From contig SGPM01000384.1 of NCBI GenBank assembly GCA_004802725.1, positions 1 to 24,255 on the forward strand: DNA of 24,255 nt, written 5' to 3'. The DNA comes from Antrodiella citrinella (lineage: Eukaryota > Basidiomycota > Agaricomycetes > Polyporales > Steccherinaceae). The notes under the pieces were generated by a model that made no database searches, was not told where the DNA came from, and worked only from the letters and a program-made list of their open reading frames with translations. The position numbers and the translations under genes are program-made. Within the stretch, counting starts at the first letter, position 1, and each line of letters opens with the position of its first letter. Positions 1 through 9,756 of the stretch are shown in pieces.

Positions 1-1834
1 CAACGACGCGTGGCCGCCAGCCGACTGTGGGGAAGCGCGCTTATCTCCGCTTGCTCGGCTCGGGTTGGCGGGGGCGCCCCATCAATCCGGCGCTTTACGC
101 ACAACATCAACTTTTGATTTCTCAATCTGCCGTGGCTCTGCTGGGCCACACTATAGGGGACGGACGCCACCCACGAACCAAGTTCAAATTGAGCCCTTCC
201 TTCCTTCTCAGGCTCTGGTCGCTTTACTTTACGTGCCATCGATACATATCCGCCCTGCGGCAACGGCGATCGACCTTCCCTTTCTCCTCTAACCCTTCTT
301 CTAAACTCTCTCCTTAGGCTGAGAGCTGCCCGAGACGGCCGAGCAGGGTCCAATCGATCTTTCTGCATGGAATCTTGATAATTGGTGGACAAAGGTTGAT
401 TCAGAATCGGACATTGACAAGGCGATTCCCTGTGTCCGTGCGGACGGACGATTCATTCGAGTCAAAGTCTAGGATTGACGCGGACAGAGATCATGATGCA
501 TGAGCAGAGAGACGTCGTACGGTGCCTTTATACGCACCACATGATCCTTGGTGTCGTGTCGTGGTCTCTCATGCAGAAATGACAGAACAAGCAGAATGGG
601 AGTTGTCAAGACGACGACTGGAACTATCATACGTTCGGTCGTATGTTTGTTTCGGCGAGCGTGCGCACATGCGTGTATAACTCCGGTCTTTGATCGCCTG
701 AAGCATGTTGTGAGTTTGACAGACCCGGCGGAACGGTGTGTGTGTGTGTCCTGTCCTGTCCCCTGCCTTCTCCGCCGTTGACATACCGTACCTTTGAGTG
801 TCAAAGGGTGCCATCACCCGTTGACAACGCGCGAGGGACGTCACAGATGTCTGTCCGCTTGTCCAATTGACGGCGTGCGTTCGACAGGCCGGGAACAGAA
901 CATCGACACTTGCGGCAAGAAGGGGTCGGATCGGGAAAAGCTGAACACCAGCCCCAGAAACGGCGTTTCGGAGCCTCCAGGCAGAGGATGAATGTTGGAC
1001 GTCAGACAGAGTCCAGACGCGACAGCGACAGCGAGAAACACAATTTGAAGGCCACACGACCTGTCCACGTCAACGTCGCAGCCAAGGGGCTTTTCCCCGG
1101 TATCGGACCCTGATTGCATTTTCCTGCCACGGCCACGAGACGTCGCTGCTGAGAACCGACACTCAGAAAGGGCTGTGTCTGGATGAAGAGCCCGTCCGCG
1201 GTCCGTGTCCTCCGCGCAGAGACGTTGAAGCTTGGAAGCCGACTCCTCCCCACTTCCAGGCGCGTATAGTGGCCGGAGTGGCGGTTCGGACGCCAGGAGC
1301 GCGAACAAGGCAACAGAGCACGAGAATCACGTTGACCCAGACGACCGGGTCCTTCTTTCCTTTGTCTGCGCTTCCTGGACATCGATGTCCACTATTGTCC
1401 AGAGGCTTCTTTTCGTCCACCAGGTCAGTTAGTGTGTTGCCTCTCACCACCCCACCCGAGTGAGACCAGGACTAGCCCTTTGCGTGTTTCCATGAGATCT
1501 TTGTGAAGGGCGGGCGATCATGAGGGACCGAGATCTGTCGTCCGACAATGATGTTGTTGTACGTTTCGCGCTGAGACAGACATGTCTCATAAGACGTTCT
1601 CATATCACCGCGGAAGTAAGGACGGCACACGCGCCCACGCACGCATTGATCTGGCGACACGAACTGAGTGAGGGGATCGTCAGTCCAGAGTTCGACATTC
1701 AGCTGAGTGCCTTCTCTGGAAATTCAGGGACAGGAAAAGAAGCACCCACCATGCATTCAGTGTCCCGGAGAAACGGTACCCAATGTTTCGAAAGCTGAAG
1801 TAAGATCCAACTTTAAATGTGCCAGGCAACGACA
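1..1834. other. Gene-poor region, no recognisable gene
   Basis: No convincing coding exon is visible on either strand. Open frames here are short, overlap in several frames and do not look like proteins. One stretch, about 325-471 on the plus strand, reads as an open tail ending in TAG at 469-471, with an ordinary-looking composition (WNLDNWWTKVDSE near its start). It follows a pyrimidine-rich, AG-ending stretch at about 285-316 that could be an intron end. It could be the last exon of a gene entering from the left, but a second frame is also open there, so support is weak. A short GT microsatellite lies at 736-749. Confidence 0.4.
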
Positions 1835-1957
1835 ATGACGGAGGAGAGCGCAGATCCCTTCAACGCGGCCGTCCGCCCGGCCGAGATGGGCATCTTCGGA
1901 CCGGCGAAGAGAAGAGCTGAACTCGTCATGCGAAGAAGAGCTGGTTACCGGAGGTAG
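1835..1957 (+). CDS. Possible small protein, 40 residues (uncertain)
   Basis: An ATG at 1835 opens a 41-codon frame ending in TAG at 1955-1957. The product begins MTEESADPFNAAVRPAEMG and ends in an arginine-rich tail (AKRRAELVMRRRAGYRR), so it is acidic at the start and strongly basic at the end. The bases before the ATG (ACA) suit a fungal start context. No signal peptide or membrane segment is visible and I recognise no family. It stands alone in a gene-poor region just upstream of a cluster of ACGCGT motifs. It may be a chance ORF or one exon of an unrecognised gene. Confidence 0.22.
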   Translation: MTEESADPFNAAVRPAEMGIFGPAKRRAELVMRRRAGYRR

Positions 1958-1970
1958 AAATACAAGGGCC

Positions 1971-2132
1971 CACGCGTCCGACGCGTGTCCGCCCCTTCCT
2001 TTCCCTTCCTCTCTTCCCTTCTCTGCCTCCCTGCGGCCATCACATCATCCCTCTCCATTCCTCATTTTAGCTTTCGCGCCCGTCTCAGAGAACGCACGCG
2101 TTTCTGATGGACAAAACTCAACGGAGACGCGT
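1971..2132. promoter_or_regulatory. Cluster of four ACGCGT boxes with pyrimidine tract
   Basis: ACGCGT occurs at 1972-1977, 1981-1986, 2096-2101 and 2127-2132. The first two form the arms of a perfect 7-bp inverted repeat with a 3-base centre (1971-1987). A strongly C/T-rich block lies between the two pairs, at about 1988-2070, as is common near fungal transcription starts. ACGCGT is the MluI cell-cycle box bound by MBF in yeasts. No downstream gene was found for it to serve, so a promoter role is an inference. The motif also occurs singly elsewhere in this CpG-rich window. Confidence 0.3.
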
Positions 2133-2280
2133 TGGAAGTCATACGGGGAAGTGGCCGTAGGAAAAAGATTATTTGGGTGACTGAATGCGATGGGATGCGT
2201 GGAAATGACCCGTCCGTGCGTTCTCGTGTTTCCGGTTCGCAACATTAGACCTGCAGATAGGGAGAATAGACTCAGCGTTT

Positions 2281-2460
2281 GACTCGATGTTCCGGTAGAT
2301 GAATGAATGCATGAATGGCACACAGTACGATCGCTCGCAATAAGAACAACGACGCACCCTTTGCTTATAGCCTGCACGCATATACCCAGCCCTTTGTGCA
2401 TGAAGGGACGCGCCGAGCCAACTTCAATGCGTTCCTCGCCCTCGGTCCGACAACATCCCG
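2281..2460. repeat. Dispersed repeat, copy 1
   Basis: This is the first of three related segments in the same orientation. The best-matching part starts at about 2345 with ACAACGACGCACCC. It continues through a block around 2366-2395 that matches copy 2 closely, then GAAGGGACGCGCCGAGCCAA (2402-2421) and CTCGGTCCG(A)...ATCCCG to 2460. Left of 2345 the similarity to the other copies is weaker. No terminal inverted repeat, poly-A tail or target duplication is evident. The family is not recognised. Confidence 0.6.
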
Positions 2461-2640
2461 CTTCCTTCTCTTCGCTCATGTTTAGTTCGGGAAGTCCTGT
2501 TTCACACCGCGGTCTGCAATGATATAAAACAACAGGATAAGAATTGCAGACATACCAGATAGCTGTGGGAAACAATTGGCCTGCTATGTCCGGTGACGTC
2601 TGAAGAGACGACGTCCTTGCGCGGCTGAGGTGAAATCATG

Positions 2641-2910
2641 CGGAGCCACCACAGCGAGCTTCCAGTGTGCTATTCTTCCAGATGAATGTCTGTAACATTG
2701 CACGATAGAACTACAACGACGCACCCTTCAGACATAGCCTGCATGCATATCCCAGCCCTAGGTCGCAGATGAAGGGACGCGGAGTGCCAACGTCAATGCA
2801 TTCCCTCGAGGTTCGGTCCGAAAACATCCCGACGTATATGCATCACGAACAGGGCACCGGGGGCTCCCTTCAGTGAATATTCGCCGGTAGCACAGCGGAG
2901 GCCTCCCAAT
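2641..2910. repeat. Dispersed repeat, copy 2
   Basis: It shares the core of copy 1 (ACAACGACGCACCC at about 2713, GAAGGGACGCG at about 2771, CGGTCCGAAAACATCCCGA at about 2814). It shares a further left part with copy 3 (CGGAG-CCACCACAGCGAG from 2641) and probably a right part as well (TATTCGCCG-T-G near 2879-2890). In all three copies the reverse strand reads a similar short peptide (GSARPF or GTPRPF followed by GLG). That follows from base conservation and is not by itself proof of coding. Confidence 0.6.
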
Positions 2911-2992
2911 TAATGACCCCCGAGCCCAATCTCTTCAGGTAAGCTCATCTCGAAGAGGCTACACGTCGAGGCAATATTGGAATGGCGACTTC

Positions 2993-3008
2993 GCCACCTC
3001 CAGGTGGC
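2993..3008. repeat. Short perfect inverted repeat
   Basis: GCCACCT and AGGTGGC flank a 2-base centre. It lies in the gene-poor region between repeat copies 2 and 3. It could form a small hairpin; no function can be assigned. Confidence 0.4.
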
Positions 3009-3209
3009 AAGCTGGCACTAGCAACAGCAGATCCTTGTTGGCCGGCCTGGTCACCCACAGCTCCTGTCGATCGCCACGACGTACGATCTTCTATTTCCCC
3101 CCTTTCTTTCGACCTGGATAGTTCCTAGAAAATGTGCAGGGGATGCTGATTTTTATTTTTGACAGTACCCGAGGAGCTTCTTGTGTCCTCGAAACGAAAT
3201 CCGATGCTG

Positions 3210-3510
3210 CGGAGATCCACCACAGCGAGTTTACGTGCCCTGCCTGTTCTTCAGTACATGGATGATCAGTACACCAATGCTAACAACGACACACCATCTA
3301 GCCGTTGTACCCTGGGCGCAAATGCCCAACCCGGTCCCTGGGTCGCAAACGAAGGGACGCGCCGAGCCAAGTTCAATATTATGCCTCCGGTCCGAAACCG
3401 TCCCGATGCAAAAGCATCCACGCCACCCTTGCAAGCTGCATCCGCAGCCCTTGCGACCCTGCAGCCAACCCAGATGCTATTCGCCGATTGGCATCCTGAA
3501 CCTCCGACGT
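3210..3510. repeat. Dispersed repeat, copy 3
   Basis: It aligns with copy 2 over most of its length: CGGAGATCCACCACAGCGAG from 3210, ACAACGACACACC at about 3283-3295, GAAGGGACGCGCCGAGCCAA at about 3351-3370, CCGGTCCGAAACCGTCCCGA from about 3388, then a possible match at TATTCGCCG near 3479. A 129-codon open frame overlaps this copy on the plus strand, but it is not conserved as a frame in the other copies and lacks a convincing ATG, so it was not called as a gene. Confidence 0.6.
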
Positions 3511-4267
3511 TCTTCGGGCATCTGGCATCTACGTCTGTGAGTCTGTGAGTCTTGATCTCATTCGTGGCCTTCCAGATCATCATCATCAGCCGGGCGATGG
3601 GTGGCAGGGGTGGGTGGGGTTTGATCTGCCGGCGAAGGGTGGGTGATAGATGCGATGAGTAGCTGGCTGGTGTCTGATCTCATCATATCATAGGTAGACA
3701 CGCCGCCTCAGTGCTTGCTGTAAGATGGATCAGGGAGACTATTCTCGTATCAGGATGAGATGAATGAAAGGTGAGATCAGGAACGTGCCGTCCGTCGTCA
3801 GCTGTGTGGTGGAAATATGGGGCGTATGAGCCTGTGGTGCGGTAATGATACCTGGGAGTAGCCTTTCAGATTCTGATCCCGCAGGTGTTCGAACAGGCGT
3901 GAACATGCGTTCATTCATACAAAGCGGCGCTTGCATGGTTATTTCGTTCCCCGTGTAATGCATGTACTAGGTCATATGTATCTGCATGAGACCGCGAAGC
4001 CACGCATGAGCCGCGCGTTTGATAAGGTGAGAGACGCAAATGAAACGGACGTACGGAGTGCTATGATACGTGTAAGTGTAAAATGTGTATGAGATCTGCA
4101 GCGAGTCATGACGCAGGTCGCATGAGCGAATGGAAGAAAGGAAGAGGAGCGTGTCATTGCATCACAGACGCACCAAATTCATAAGTACGCCTACGATCCT
4201 CCGATGTAATTATTCTCTCTTCGCCTGCACCCTTCTTCGCCACTCCCGAATATCACATCCGCCTACG
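3511..4267. other. Intergenic region downstream of BRL1
   Basis: No gene was recognised. Near the left end, 3599-3619 holds four runs of three or four G separated by short loops (a G-quadruplex motif on the plus strand). The rest is the 3' flank of the minus-strand BRL1 gene. Small open frames on both strands have no protein-like features. Confidence 0.4.
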
Positions 4268-5729
4268 TCACTTAATCTCCTTCATCCCGCCGTCCAACTT
4301 CCGCCGCCGGCTCGGGGTGCCCTCCACCTCCGCGGGCGTCCACGCCGCCAACGACGGCGCGTGGTGCAAGAACGGTGCAGGCAGCGATGGCTGGTGGTGT
4401 ATTGGCGGCGCAGGCAGGGGTTTAGGGCGGAAGAACGAGGGGAGGGTGTTGATAAAGGCTGTCAGGAACGCCAGAGACGATAATGTGAAGAACTAACGGC
4501 CTTCGTCAATATCCGACTACACAAGGAGAAGATAATGAGGAACCCACTAATGTCTTCCAGCTGATCGGCTCTACGAAACCGTTCACTACCTCCGCGATCA
4601 TCTCCGCCACGACCTTCGCCCGACCTACTTTCGATGGGTCTCGGTCCATGCACGTCCGCCACAGTCCGCATTGATGCATCATGGCGGGAATAGGATTCGA
4701 TTCGCAGAGATTCGCTTTGTAGTGCATCGCACACGCCGCAATGTCTTGCACGATGTCTACGCGCGCAATGTAATCAGTCTGTGCTTCCAGAATCAGTTTA
4801 AACGAAGGCGTACCCATTGAGTATTCGGAAATTCGATGTTCGACATCTCGTTGGACTGTGATGATGAACAGTACCAAGAGGTACAGACACACGAGTATCA
4901 GAGACAGGTTGAAAAAGACCTGTAAATATCTACACGTCTCATCAGCCAAACACGCTCTAGAAGGATCGACAGCACCACTCACCCAAGTAGAATGTAAGGC
5001 GTATCCGACTTCGGTGGCGCGGGCGCAGGCACGTTGAGCGTATAATGGTTCGACGTGTTCCTCACCACCTCATACTCCTCCTCGTCCTCATCTCCCCGAT
5101 CATCGTCACTCCCACTGTGCTCGTCGTCTGAGAAGTGCCCACGACTCCGTCCACGCCGCACGACCACCGCCAGTCGACTTCGCTCCCTCTGGGCTTTCTG
5201 GCGCGACTTGAACACGCGTTTCAACCCGCCTGTCGCGATCACCCTCTCCCCGTCGTCTCCTTCCTCCTCCTCCACATGTCGAGAGCCTTTCTTCCCTACA
5301 CCGTTCCCTACCGCAGCTTGCTCCTGCAACCTCGCAGGCGGACTCGCCTCACCCATATCTACGTCTCTCAACTCCGGCTCTGGTAATCGTGGTGCTTTGG
5401 GTGGGACCCACGCTGGCGCGTGCGGGACCTGCGGGGGCGGGGTATTGAAAATGAAAGGCACGTTTTGGATGCGGCCAAATGTTGGCGTTTGGGGTTGTGG
5501 CTGGGTGAACGGTGAGGGTGGTGGGTTCATCTCGGTTTGCGTGCCTGTGAATACAGGGAGGAGTTGTCAGTGAGCAAGGTTCAGAGGAGAAAGAGGAAAA
5601 CGAGGGATACGTACGTTTTCGAGGTGTACTGGGGTCGGTTCCTGGACCTGCCCAAGCAGGTTTTGTGCTCGGTCGCGAGGTGAATTCAAAGTCCATAGGA
5701 CTCTCCGTTGACCGTGTGCGTCCATACAT
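4268..5729 (-). CDS. BRL1: Nuclear envelope protein, Brl1/Brr6 family
   Basis: Brl1/Brr6 proteins sit in the nuclear envelope and help nuclear pore complex assembly and membrane lipid homeostasis. Four exons fit: 5729-5615, 5544-4983, 4929-4548 and 4492-4268, giving 427 residues with all phases matching. Residues 1-225 are a disordered, charged, proline-rich nucleoplasmic region that begins MYGRTRSTESPMDFEF. A transmembrane segment follows at about 227-250 (YLQVFFNLSLILVCLYLLV). The lumenal domain has the family's four cysteines, spaced C-x8-C-x11-C-x5-C, then VGRAKVVAEMIAEVVNGFVEPISWKTL. A second membrane segment spans about 354-372 (FFTLSSLAFLTAFINTL), ahead of a proline-rich tail. The start was taken as the first ATG in frame. 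The gene diverges from CLPP across 291 bp. Family assignment is firm; Brl1 versus Brr6 is not resolved because many fungi have only one. Confidence 0.9.
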
Positions 5730-6020
5730 CTTCACTCCTTAGACGTCTCGTCTCTTTCTCGATACGTGAATAGTCGTAAGGGGTGTGTATATGTACACAA
5801 ATAAGAGAAAGAGTCGAATGCCCAAGTGTACACCTTGCCAGACGGCGGACAAGAAGAAAATGACGAGCAAGAGAGAGACGAGGCCGTGTCCACAGACGCC
5901 CACATCACAACGCGTAGATCACGTGGACGTGCACACGTACGCGTCGGCGCTTAACATCTGTTTTCTGTCACGAAAGACATCCAGTTCTTGAGTCTTCACT
6001 CGCTTCTTCTTACCCTCAAT
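5730..6020. promoter_or_regulatory. Shared divergent promoter region of BRL1 and CLPP
   Basis: These 291 bp separate the two start codons and must contain both promoters. An E-box-like CACGTG lies near 5930 beside an ACGCGT at 5910-5915. The stretch just before the CLPP start (about 5998-6018) is pyrimidine-rich. A 68-codon frame across it has no protein-like features. Confidence 0.5.
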
Positions 6021-7309
6021 ATGCTGAGAAATATATCAAGACCCGCCACGTGTGTGTTCAAGAGCACCTCGAGCTTGAAAGCGTCGGCGACCCGTTCTAG
6101 GAGGTTTCATCCGTTGGCGGGCTCATGGGACTCAGAACCAATTTCGAGGTCGCGAGGGATTGAGGATAATTTGGTGCCTATGGTTATTGAACAGACGGTG
6201 CGTACTTTGATGCCATATTTATGCTCTTGAAACTGAAAAGAGTCCACAGGGTCGTGGTGAGAGAAGTTATGATATATTCTCTAGGCTGCTTCGTGAGCGT
6301 GTGGTCATGCTGTACGGACCTGTGAGTGTTCTCCTTGCCGTCATATCTTGCTCTAAGCATTGATCTTACTCTTGTTTCTATATTGTGAAATAGATCAGGG
6401 ACTCAGTGTCAGCTCTCCTTGTTGCTCAGCTTCTCTTCCTCGAGGCAGAAGAGACCTCTAAACCTATTCACCTATACATCAACTCACCGGGCGGAAGCGT
6501 CACCGCTGGCCTAGCGATCTACGACACAGTAAGTCACTCCCGTCCGTACTGAATTGACTTGTCGCTCATGATTGCAGATATAGATGCAGGTACATATGAT
6601 CCATAGTCGTGAAATAGTATCCTACTGACACCCCGGATCATTTTATAGTACGTCTCTTCACCAATACACACCTACTGTGTCGGCCAAGCATGCTCCATGG
6701 GCTCGCTTCTACTCGCCGCTGGCGAGAAAGGCAAACGCCACGCGCTGCCAAATTCCAGCATCATGATCCACCGTGCGTTTTCCTCCCCTCTCTTCCTCTC
6801 ATTTCCATTCCTTTTAATACCCGTCGTCTTTTCCGCTCACTTATCACTTGTTGCGTTGCAGAACCGTCGGGAGGCGCCTCTGGTCAAGCTTCTGATATCG
6901 CCATCCACGCGCGGGAGATCCTCCGCGTACGACAGCTCCTTACGGGGATCTATCAACGGCATTGCGGACAAGATGGCGAGAGTGTGGAAGATGGTATGCA
7001 GCGCTTCGGTGAGTCTATATCTTCGCTTTAACCGATCCTTGTTCCGTATGTCCGTGTAACATGGAGATTACTGACTGAACTCTCTTTCCTTCTATCACGC
7101 GTAGAGAAAGCCTTGGAACGTGATTACTTCCTGACAGGTTAGTTTTTTGTGTTTGAGTCGCCGTCACAACGATCACGGAACGCTGATTTCATTTCCATCC
7201 TTGCCTCGTTGTCTTCTCGCCACCGACATCCACAGCTCAAGAAGCGCTTGGGTTTGGAATCGTAGATAGCGTCTTGGAGAAGCGACCGAAAACTGAGACC
7301 GACGTTTAG
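6021..7309 (+). CDS. CLPP: Mitochondrial ClpP serine protease subunit
   Basis: ClpP is the proteolytic ring subunit that works with ClpX in the mitochondrial matrix. Eight exons fit: 6021-6197, 6250-6321, 6394-6528, 6584-6589, 6649-6772, 6862-7008, 7105-7137 and 7236-7309, giving 255 residues. Residues 1 to about 40 are rich in Arg and Ser with few acids, as a matrix-targeting presequence should be. The mature part starts near [19 protein letters not shown]. The catalytic triad is visible: Ser146 in GQACSMG, His171 in MIHQPSGG (25 residues later, as in E. coli) and Asp227 in ERDYF. The stretch before that Asp is 7 residues longer than in E. coli ClpP. A weaker donor at about 6994 could shorten it without changing frame. 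Exon 4 is only 6 nt and encodes Met-Gln of the conserved DTMQY motif. Identification is firm. Confidence 0.95.
6584..6589 (+). other. CLPP: 6-nt microexon of CLPP (Met-Gln)
   Basis: The upstream exon ends in Thr (ACA at 6526-6528) and the downstream exon begins YVSSP (6649). The ClpP family has DTMQY/F here. ATGCAG at 6584-6589 is preceded by an AG acceptor (ATATAG) and followed by GTACAT, with introns of 55 nt and 59 nt on either side. Skipping it would still keep frame but would delete two near-invariant residues. Confidence 0.85.
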
Positions 7310-7903
7310 GATCAATATTTCCGAGGGCTTCTTGGCCGGTGCATTCTGTAGCGGCGGCCTGGCAGCCTCAAACAGATACTCGTACAGGATTAATGTATTG
7401 CGTCTATTGTGGTGCTCGCTAACGATGAGACAAGTACTGTGTATAGCAGTGTATAGCCCACTGCTACGGCTCAACGTCTCGACCCTCCTATATAACATCA
7501 AGCCGGATCTGAGTCCGAGTACAAGAAAGATGGATGTTAATATGAATTTGTCTCCGTTCCGTCAGTCAACGGAGTCGATCTCGTCCTCGCAGATCGTCCT
7601 TCAGATTAAACTTATTTAAAAACAACCGCACGGTTCCACCCGAAAGCGTTGTCGTAGGTTGTCATTGGCACATCGCTGCGCATCTAGACTCCCTCACCGA
7701 TCCGCCTCCGCTCACCCGCATCCCGGCACATACGGAATAAAGACGGAAAGCGCACGCGGAACCTCGGAGCTGAAAATATGGAGGATCGAGCCGGACATTG
7801 GGACCTATAAGAGAAAAACGCTTCCCAAAAAATTCATCCGCATACCTGAGACTGAGCAAATCAGTCCTAGTTGAGCACAGAGCACAGTAGGTGTTGCTGC
7901 GCG
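7310..7903. other. Convergent intergenic region CLPP / VPS72
   Basis: This is a 594-bp tail-to-tail spacer that should contain both 3' untranslated regions and polyadenylation sites. Short open frames exist on both strands but overlap each other and have no recognisable features. I looked for a tRNA B-box and found none convincing. Confidence 0.5.
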
Positions 7904-9756
7904 CTATGTTGCGCCCACTTGTTTCGCTCCGCGTTTCCGCGTGTTGACGGCGGGAGCGGCATGAGGTGGTGGGGACGGTACTGCTGGAGGTGATTCAGAC
8001 GCCTCGAGGAGTTCGTCAGCGCGAGCCGTGTAGCAACCGAGCGTTTCGTCCCAAATGAAGTCGTGCCCCAGGATTTCGGTGAGCATTTTGAAGGCAGCGA
8101 CGTTGGCGAAGGGGACGCCGGTGCGTGGGTCGAGGTATCTCGCTTGTTGGCCGGTTATTGGACATGTTTGAACGGGGCGACCTGTGATATATCGAATGAG
8201 GTAGTTAGCATGCAATAGGAATACCACGAGACACGGCACGCACTCATTGGTCTGTTCTTTCCTGTGAAGACTCGAAGCTCTTCCCAATTAACATGCTCGC
8301 CAAACATGGCACCCATCGTTTCGTACCAGTGCGGTTTGTCAGCCCCATCCTCCTGTTCGAGTTCGTGCACAACGTAAGACTTCGCGACGGTTTCAGTACG
8401 CACTATCTGTTGGGGTGGAGGTGCCGGTGGTGGTACTGGTGGTTGTGCCGATGGCGGTGCCGGGTAGGTATGATAAACAAAGTTGACTGAGACGTCGAAG
8501 GCGACATGGCAGATGTAGGAGATGGAGAGGGCTGCTGCGACTGTGATGGGTTATACGGCGGGTGCATGAGCGCGTATTGGTAGTACGGTGATGGGTGACT
8601 TGGATACTGCTGAGACGGTGTGGCACTGGGCATGTTCGGATAAGCGTATCCGTATTGATATGTAACTGTCCCAGCAGATGGGGCAGGTTGGACAGGTGCA
8701 GCCGGTGGCGCCACAGTGACTGGTGGCGGCGGGGCTGGGACCTCAGTGATGATCTGGACGACCTCCTTCTTGCTGAACCAGCGAAGAAGAGGTCCATCTA
8801 CCTCAGTACGGATAAGCCTGGCGCGTTTCCTTTTCTCCTCCTCTGTGGCTAGATAGTTCTTGTGCTCGTCGACGTTACCTTTTTCCATCTCGAGAGCGCG
8901 TTTGATGAGCTCGTCCTGCGTTGGAGGTGGAGCTTTGGATTTAACCTTCTTCGGTATCGCAGACTAAGGCAAGGGTGAAATTGAGGTAGATCCAACACGA
9001 ACTGAGACGCACCTTTTTGTCCTCCTCCTCCTTCCGTATCCGCTGGATATGAGCGGTGCGGCTCTCCACGGTAAACCTCCTCTTGCTACGTCTCCGAGAC
9101 GCATCCTCTCCGGCTTCTCCTTCTGCTACCTCTCCTGTATCCATGGTCATGACTTCTCCTGTCTCCGCATCCATCACCACACCCAAAGACACCCTCCGCT
9201 TCAACTTCAGTGCAGTCGCGGCGACCTTCTTCTTTTGAGCCTCTGCTTCGTACATCTCAGGATCGAAAGTGGCTTGATGTCGGATATGTGCTGCGGCTGT
9301 GATACGCTCGAGTTGTGTCTTTCCACCTATCTAGTATAGGCTCTGAGCATGGAGCGGAACGATAACGAATCATTGGACTCACTTTCCGAAATCGCCTCTC
9401 GTCGTCGCGAGCCGTCTTCTCAGCAGATCCATCCATGTCGTCCTGTACAGCTTCATCATCTGTGCTCTCAAAGTCGGATCCGAACGCGTCCTCCTCATCT
9501 ACACCGCACATAAGCTCAGTGCATGTCCGTTAGCGGTGGCTCAGATAGCGTACCTTTGTCCATAACAAAGTCGACATCCTCGTCGNCATCNACACCCACT
9601 TCGTCGGCTTTGAACTCTGCCAAAGCAGCCTCCATCCTGCAACGCTTCGCTCCATCTCNAAATGCTCTTGCCAAGGAGTCAGATGAAAACGTACCGGTTG
9701 CCTGCTGTGCTACGTTTTGGGCGTCGCATGACCAGCGAATCTTCCATGCCAGCCAT
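7904..9756 (-). CDS. VPS72: YL1 family protein, SWR1 complex subunit Vps72/Swc2
   Basis: Vps72/Swc2 binds H2A.Z-H2B and helps SWR1 load H2A.Z into chromatin. Clear exons: 9756-9695, 9636-9554, 9498-9383, 9330-9013, 8963 onward to 8244 with one frame change, and 8181-7904. The N-terminus has the YL1 signature (RRPKRSTAGNR), then an acidic stretch (DEDVDFVMDKDEEDAFGSD) that fits H2A.Z binding. A basic coiled middle follows, then a Pro/Gln-rich linker, and the YL1_C domain at the end (PVQTCPITGQQARYLDP and FANVAAFKMLTEILG). Between about 8700 and 8470 the frame must shift: upstream reads PSPTSAMSPSTSQ, downstream reads VNFVYHTYPAPP. This needs either one more short intron with weak sites or one base missing from the assembly. 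A few ambiguous bases lie in exon 2 and intron 1. Identification is firm; the linker is not. Confidence 0.9.

Noticed and set aside
150..215. Possible fourth copy of the left-end repeat (GGGACG...CCAAGTTCAA)
   Set aside because: Only short words match and the spacing does not hold, so chance similarity cannot be excluded.
736..749. GT dinucleotide run
   Set aside because: An ordinary short microsatellite of seven units.
2045..2575. 176-codon open frame on the minus strand
   Set aside because: It spans repeat copy 1, has irregular composition and no domain; copy 2 is broken by a stop in the matching frame.
3159..3548. 129-codon open frame on the plus strand
   Set aside because: It overlaps repeat copy 3, lacks a convincing ATG at its start, resembles no family, and the frame is not kept over the full length of the other copies.
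5785..5991. 68-codon open frame in the BRL1/CLPP spacer
   Set aside because: It lies in a short divergent promoter, ends just before the CLPP start and looks like random basic sequence.
7310..7903. tRNA gene or other RNA in the CLPP/VPS72 spacer
   Set aside because: No A-box/B-box pair or cloverleaf could be found; GGTTCCACCC near 7632 does not fit a B-box.
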